Positions 59,401 to 64,000 of a DNA stretch of 64,000 bases are shown one piece after another. Under the pieces are notes generated by a model. It did not search any database. It was given only the letters and a program-made list of their open reading frames with translations, and was not told the origin of the DNA. Both the position numbers and the translations under genes were made by a program. This DNA is from Chlorella sorokiniana. Its lineage: Eukaryota > Chlorophyta > Trebouxiophyceae > Chlorellales > Chlorellaceae. The stretch lies in NCBI GenBank assembly GCA_025917655.1, contig CP084619.1:3701001-3765000 (forward strand), in the 5' to 3' direction. Positions within the stretch are counted from its first letter, which is position 1. Each line of letters starts with the position of its first letter.

Positions 59401-59984
59401 CCGATTTGCCGGAGCCAGACTCGCCTTAGGGTGCAGGGCGGAGGTGAGGTTGCAGGTTAGAAGCGAAAGCAGCGTGGAATGGAACACGAGCCAGCAGAGC
59501 GGCCACGAGCTGACGCACCTGTGATGACCGTGAGCCCTGGCTGGAGCTCCACCCGCTGCTCTGCCACCAGGGCAAAGTCTTTCAGATCCAATTCCACCAA
59601 GTGAGTGCTACTGTGCTGTGCAGCATTGCTGCTGCCAGCTGCCCACGAACTGGGCGCCGCCGGCGCCACTGCACCGCCAGCTGCGCCCGTGCGGCAGCAG
59701 CTGCGGCTGAAACGTCTGTTGCCTCGCCATTGCTGCTTTCGGGTCGGAAAGGCGCAGCTAAATTGCAGCTTAGAAGCCAAAGGGTGCGGTGGCCAGCTTG
59801 TGAAGGGCTGAAACCCTGCCGTGCCACGCTGACTTGCGGTTAAAGGCATAACAGCAACGCTACTGTACAAGATGAAGCCAGCGCGATCTGCCAAAGTCCC
59901 GACGAAAGTTGGAGAGGGCTGCCGCGACCCCAACCTCGCTATGCTCCTGCTCAGCTGTAGGGCCGAGCGGTAACAGATTCTCAT
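56414..59984 (-). CDS. recN: RecN, SMC-like DNA repair ATPase (organelle-targeted)
   Basis: The ATG at 59984 opens MRICYRSALQLSRSIARLGS, an Arg/Ser-rich organelle presequence; an in-frame ATG at 59849 is the alternative. Then LVELDLKDFALVAEQRVELQ and PGLTVITG, spliced to Walker A ESGSGKSVLVEALGQLLGA (59370-59425). Later exons give LLVDVNGQHAALSLKDAG, coiled-coil arms (LRELAALSDEEQRERMQRLV and YAKLFRFSQRQYDELSARLQ), and RFEVRVRWTPALAAA. The C-terminal ATPase half has FLFAAGPAEPLRPLSAVASG, SGGESARVMLALK (56985-57030), Walker B ILVLDEVDSG (56820-56850), ILCVSHLPQVAAHADTHLVV, and the stop at 56414. RecN ATPases tether DNA during double-strand-break repair. A nuclear RecN with targeting sequence should serve plastid DNA, by analogy with plant RecN homologues. 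Confidence 0.88.
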
Positions 59985-60350
59985 CGGAGAACTCTGGCCC
60001 CTTTACAAGGCTGGCAGCCAGCCAAAGGTGGACCTGCCGCCACGCGTTGCCACGCTGCGCCGGCGAAGCAGTGTTTTGGTTGTTGCAGCTGGGGGTCGCA
60101 GGTTTCCGACTGCTGACCTCCCAGCTGTCATTCTTACAGTCAATAAGGACCAGGGGGCCTGTACCATTCAATTTTGTTGCGCAGCGGGTCACATGGTTTC
60201 CAGTGGGGTAATGGGGCAAAAGCGCTGAAAGCTTCGAGCAAGCGTACAAGAGCGTGCAGAGCATTAAAAAATAGAGCACAGGTGCAAACACGCGTCAAAC
60301 CTGAGAGCCATACAGTACGGGGATGAGGGCCAGGGGCCGGCAGGCGCGCC
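59985..60350. other. RecN promoter / 3' UTR of the next gene
   Basis: A 366 bp gap between two reverse-strand genes, holding the RecN 5' region and the 3' UTR of the gene to its right. I see no other feature. Confidence 0.45.
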
Positions 60351-63300
60351 TCATTGCTCGCTGCTGTGCAAGCTGCTGCCGCCGTGGCCACGCGCGTCCC
60401 TGCGCTGGCCTCTGCCCCCACGCCCGCGTAGGATGGCGCTGCCGTCGTGCTTGCCGTCTTTGGAGGACTCTGGTTTGAAGAAGTGGGGCAGGTTGGAGGC
60501 GGCGCTGGCCGCGTCGCCAAGCGGGTCCATCTGCGTCACCTGCTCAGCCAGCTGCGTCGCCAGCTGGCGCGCAAAGCTGACGGCGCGGAAGAGGTCCAGC
60601 CGCTTGGCGGAGCTGCCCTTCAGGCGTTTGCGGGTGACGGCGCGACTGGGAGTGCCGGGGCCAGGCAGGAGGCGATGTTCTCCAGAGACTCCAGCTGCAG
60701 GATCTCGGCCCGACCCTTGGACAGGGTGCTGCGCAGGTACACCTGGCAGGGACAGGCGGAACAAGCAGGTGAAGCAGGCGGGACCCCATGCGGCAAGCAA
60801 GCATTTTCGGCAAGGGCAGGCTTTGGCAGGGGGTGGGGTGTGGGGAGGGGTGGGCAAGGAGCGCCAGCAAGCGGGCAACGGCCGCGCGCGCGCCCCCCCA
60901 CACCCCACAATCCCCAACACCCACCCACCCACCAGATACACACACCACCCCACCCACCCCCACCCACCTGCGACAGCGGGTAGTGCTTCAGCACCAGCTC
61001 AACCGCCTGGCGCGACAGAGCCACCCCCGCACCTCGGTTCGCGCCCGGAGAACGGGCCGCCAGTGCTCACACAGCTGCGGCGAGGCGGGCACACGGGGGG
61101 CACCGTGAAGCCTGCCGAGCCCTTGGTGTCTTCCAGCCAGCCGGTGCACGGCAACCCTGCTGCCATACCCTTTGTGCACCAGCCAGCCGGTGCCCGGCGG
61201 CAGCGGTGCAGCCTCACCTTGCGGTGCACGGCGGGGTCCAGCAGCGCGGAGATGCCCAGAAAGTCGTTCGGGCCCCTCACAGTGGACAGCATGTTGGCCT
61301 CGGAGTTGGAGCTGCGCAGGAAGGGGGGGGCAGCAGCGCGCGTGGCTGTGGTCGGGAGATGATGTGGGCCAGGGAGCGGCTGCAGCCTGTGTGGGAGTGG
61401 GGAGGCTGTGCTGGGGGCGTGGCGCTGGCGTGAGTGCAGGAGGCGGCGGCAACCTGCCAGCCCGCTCACTTGGCGGAGGCCAGCACGCGCTGCGCCCGCT
61501 CCAGCACCTGGTCCACGGTGAAATGCAGCGAGGTGGAGTGCTGCATGGCGCGCTGGCCCTTGGCGGGGGCTGCGCGGGCGGCAGGCAGGGGGAGCGCGGG
61601 TGGGCAGCAGCGTGCCAGCATGGCAGGGGGCAGGCAGGGCAGGGCGCGGGTGGCAGCACGCCAGCATGCGGGCGGCACACGGCGGCGCTGCCGCCCAACC
61701 GACTACCCAAGCAGCAGGCGGATGCGTGGGCCAGTGGGGCGCAGCGTGTTGTGCGCACCGACCGCCCTGGCGTCGGAGCCGCGCGCCACCGAGTCGCGGC
61801 GGTTCAGCCGCTCCTCCTCGTCGCTGTCGCTGCCACTGCTGCTGCAGCTGGCGCTGCTGTAGGGGGCGCCGCGGGACGCGGCGCTGCACCACCGCCGCGC
61901 CACGCGCTGCGAACTCTTCTGGTAGTCCAGCACCGCGACGTACCGCACGTCCACGATACCTGCGGTACAGCAGTGCAACCTCGTCCAGTGGGTCACACAG
62001 CCCTGGATCGGTACCGCCGCATCCCAGCCCCAGCCAAAGCCCTCCATGCAGCTGAGGGCACAATCGCCCATCGGGCCCCCTATGCCCCTGCCAGGCCGCC
62101 TCCCCTTGACACACACGCACCACGCGCGCCCTTGCCCACATGCAACTACACACATGCCCCCCCCCCGCCCCCGCTGGATTGCGCACCGTTCTTGATCAGC
62201 AGGCAGCAGGTGCCCACCGCCTTCTCCGGAATGTCCATGTCGGCTCCCGCGGGAAGGAGACGAAGCGCACCCCGGGCGTCTTGGAGGACAGCGCCTTGCT
62301 GCGCAGGGCGTGCCACACCTCGCCTGTGCTCTCCAGCCGCGTGCCCGCAGGGAAGTGGGCGTCGAGGGGGAGTCAGGCTGGCGCGCCCCAGCGTGGCGAT
62401 GGAGGGGGCGCTCGTGATCGGCGCAGGGCGGGTGTAGCGACGAGTTGTGTGCCGATGGGGAGAGGGAGTCCATTGGGGGCAGCGAGCCGGGGGCAGCTCT
62501 CAAAGGGGCTGATGGGCAGGGAGCCGGGGCCCTGGCTGCTGCGCACCGACAACCGCGGCTGGTTCAGGCTGCCCGGCCGGGAGCGCAGCCCGCCACTGCC
62601 GAGCGGGATGCCCGCAGCCGCCGCAAACGGCGTTGCGCTGGCATGCTGCTCAAGGCTTCCCGGCTGCGGCTGCGGGGCTGGGAACCCCGCGTGCCTGTAC
62701 CCGGCGCCATGCGCCTGGGCGGCGGCCGGCTCCTGGCTGCCGCTGGGGTGCTGCTGGCCCGCAGGCTGAGGCTGGGGTGCAACCGCGCCGTTGGCATGGC
62801 CGTTGCCCTGCTGCTCGGGGTGCTCTCGGCCGCAGCGGGCAGGCTCGCCTCTTCGCCGGTCAGCACGCCCAGCAACGACTCCAGCTCCGCCGCAACTTCC
62901 TCGGGGCTGCCCAGCGGTGCGGCAAGCCCCGCGCTGCCAGCCCGCCGTTGGCGTTTTGTTTGGCTGCTGGACCGCCTGGCTGCCCTGTGGCCCGCGCCGT
63001 TAGCCTGCATAGAGGCGTCGCTAGACCCCGCCGCTGACTCGGCGGCCGACGCGGCCATGCTCTGCTGCCAGGTGGCCGCCCCCGCCGAGCTGCCGCTGCC
63101 ATGGATGGCGTGCACTGCGTTGCGCTGCATGACATCGCGCTCCCCCTCCGCCTCCTCCCCCTCCTCCCCCTCCTCGCCCTCCTCGTCCTCCTCCAGAATA
63201 GCCCCCTCACGCATCCCCTGCTGCGCCTCCCACAGCGCTTCGGGCTTGAGGCTGGCCACCAGCGGCATCGCCACGCCGTCAGCGTTGCTGTCCTGGATCA

Positions 63301-64000
63301 CGTCCATGAGGGCCTGGGTGGTGATGGACTGGGCGCCTGATAGGCGGGATCATGTGGGGTGGGGTGGGGTGGGGGAGGGGCGGGCAGGGGAGGGGTGCGC
63401 GTGGGTGGTTGAGGGGTGGCGGAACGGCGACGGCGGCGCAACGATCGTTGGTGACTTGTACAATCGGTAAAGAAAGAGAAGGCGAGGCACGCAATCCAGG
63501 ACATCCCGCCTGCTCAGGCCGGCCACAAAAGCATGCAAGGCAGCTGCTGGAGGCAAGGCGGGGCAGCAGGAGGCGCCAGGGTACGCATGCAGGCGCAGCA
63601 GGCGGCAGCGGGGGCGCACCTTCCAGGATGCCGCGCCCAAACACGGTGGTGGCCACCTCGACTGCAGTGGACATGGGGCGGGGGCGCCCTGCTGCTCCTC
63701 AGACACCTGCGCAGCAAGGGTGCAGGGGGCCGACACGAGCACCGCCATCCGTGTCACACGATGGCCTAAACCAGGCTAGAAGCTGTGGCTGCCTGAGCAA
63801 TGGCCGTCCGTCGCTGTTCTTTGCTGGCGCTGACGCTTCACTAACCAGCACGTTGCATGCGCCTGCGTCGCCCCCACCTCACCCACCCACCAGCTCGTTG
63901 GTCCAGTTTTCCAGGGAGGGCGCGTCGTCCATGCGCGACAGATCCATGCTCTCGTCATCACCCGCAACCCGCCCCTCCTCCGGAAGAGCCACCCAGGGGT
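60351..64000 (-). CDS. Large unrecognised protein with acidic tract (5' end off window)
   Basis: From the right edge the exons read VAGDDESMDLSRMDDAPSLE then NWTNEL, STAVEVATTVFGRGILE, ALMDVIQDSNADGVAMPLVA and SLKPEALWEAQQ. A strongly acidic tract (about 63150-63200, EEDEEGEEGEEGEEAEGE) and a long Ala/Ser/Arg-rich segment follow. Then ESTGEVWHALRSKALSSKTP with GVRFVSFP, IPEKAVGTCCLLIKN, VDVRYVAVLDYQKSSQRVAR, SLHFTVDQVLERAQRVLASA, MLSTVRGPNDFLGISALLDP, SRQAVELVLKHYPLSQVYLR, RAEILQLESLENIASCLAP and ATQLAEQVTQMDPLGDAASA before a basic RGRGGRGQRRDARGHG tail and the stop at 60351. It is a mostly helical, intron-rich host protein; I do not recognise a family. Frame changes fall in G/C runs near 62255 and 63680. 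Confidence 0.6.

Overview
This window is nuclear DNA of a green alga, most likely a Chlorella-clade trebouxiophyte. The evidence is very GC-rich coding sequence, almost every gene cut into short exons by roughly 100-300 bp GT-AG introns, TGTAA-type poly(A) signals, and typical plastid and mitochondrial genes of the green lineage (plastid SecE, fibrillin, BASS4-type carrier, SOUL heme-binding protein, bL27m, COQ9, GRAM-VASt protein). I see no transposon, retroelement, virus-like element, CRISPR array, tRNA or rRNA gene.

Layout, left to right: a partial unrecognised gene (-, runs off the left edge); a UTP16/BUD21-like nucleolar protein (-); a tail-anchored coiled-coil protein (+); two tandem GT61 glycosyltransferases (-, -); a BASS4-type transporter (+); bacterial-type TrmA (-); a small SNAPIN-like coiled-coil protein (+); COQ9 (-); oligoribonuclease (+); a double-domain fibrillin/PAP (-); SOUL (+); an uncoupling-protein-type mitochondrial carrier (-); a UVR+ApaG protein (+); ISWI (-); a TBC RabGAP (+); bL27m (-); an MTHFR-like barrel protein (+); a GRAM-VASt membrane protein (-); SecE (-); a DBP2/DDX5-type DEAD-box helicase (+); UDP-glucose 4,6-dehydratase (+); RecN (-); and a large unrecognised acidic protein (-) that runs off the right edge.

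From about 8.3 to 47.4 kb the genes alternate strand without exception. Neighbours are therefore head-to-head across short (about 200-450 bp) shared promoters or tail-to-tail with 3' ends that nearly touch. Many of the products are organellar: mitochondrion (COQ9, bL27m, uncoupling-type carrier, probably ORN) and plastid (SecE, fibrillin, probably TrmA, RecN, ApaG/UVR, BASS4). Others serve chromatin and RNA (ISWI, DBP2, UTP16-like), lipid or membrane traffic (GRAM-VASt, TBC), and cell-wall sugar supply (UDP-rhamnose precursor enzyme, GT61 pair).

One caution matters for every gene here. In about 25 places an exon that clearly continues a conserved domain changes frame inside a short run of G or C, nearly always as if one base of the run were missing. 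I read these as consensus errors of the assembly, not as broken genes. Gene limits below are first ATG to last stop on the genome, with introns inside; exon edges are inferred by eye.
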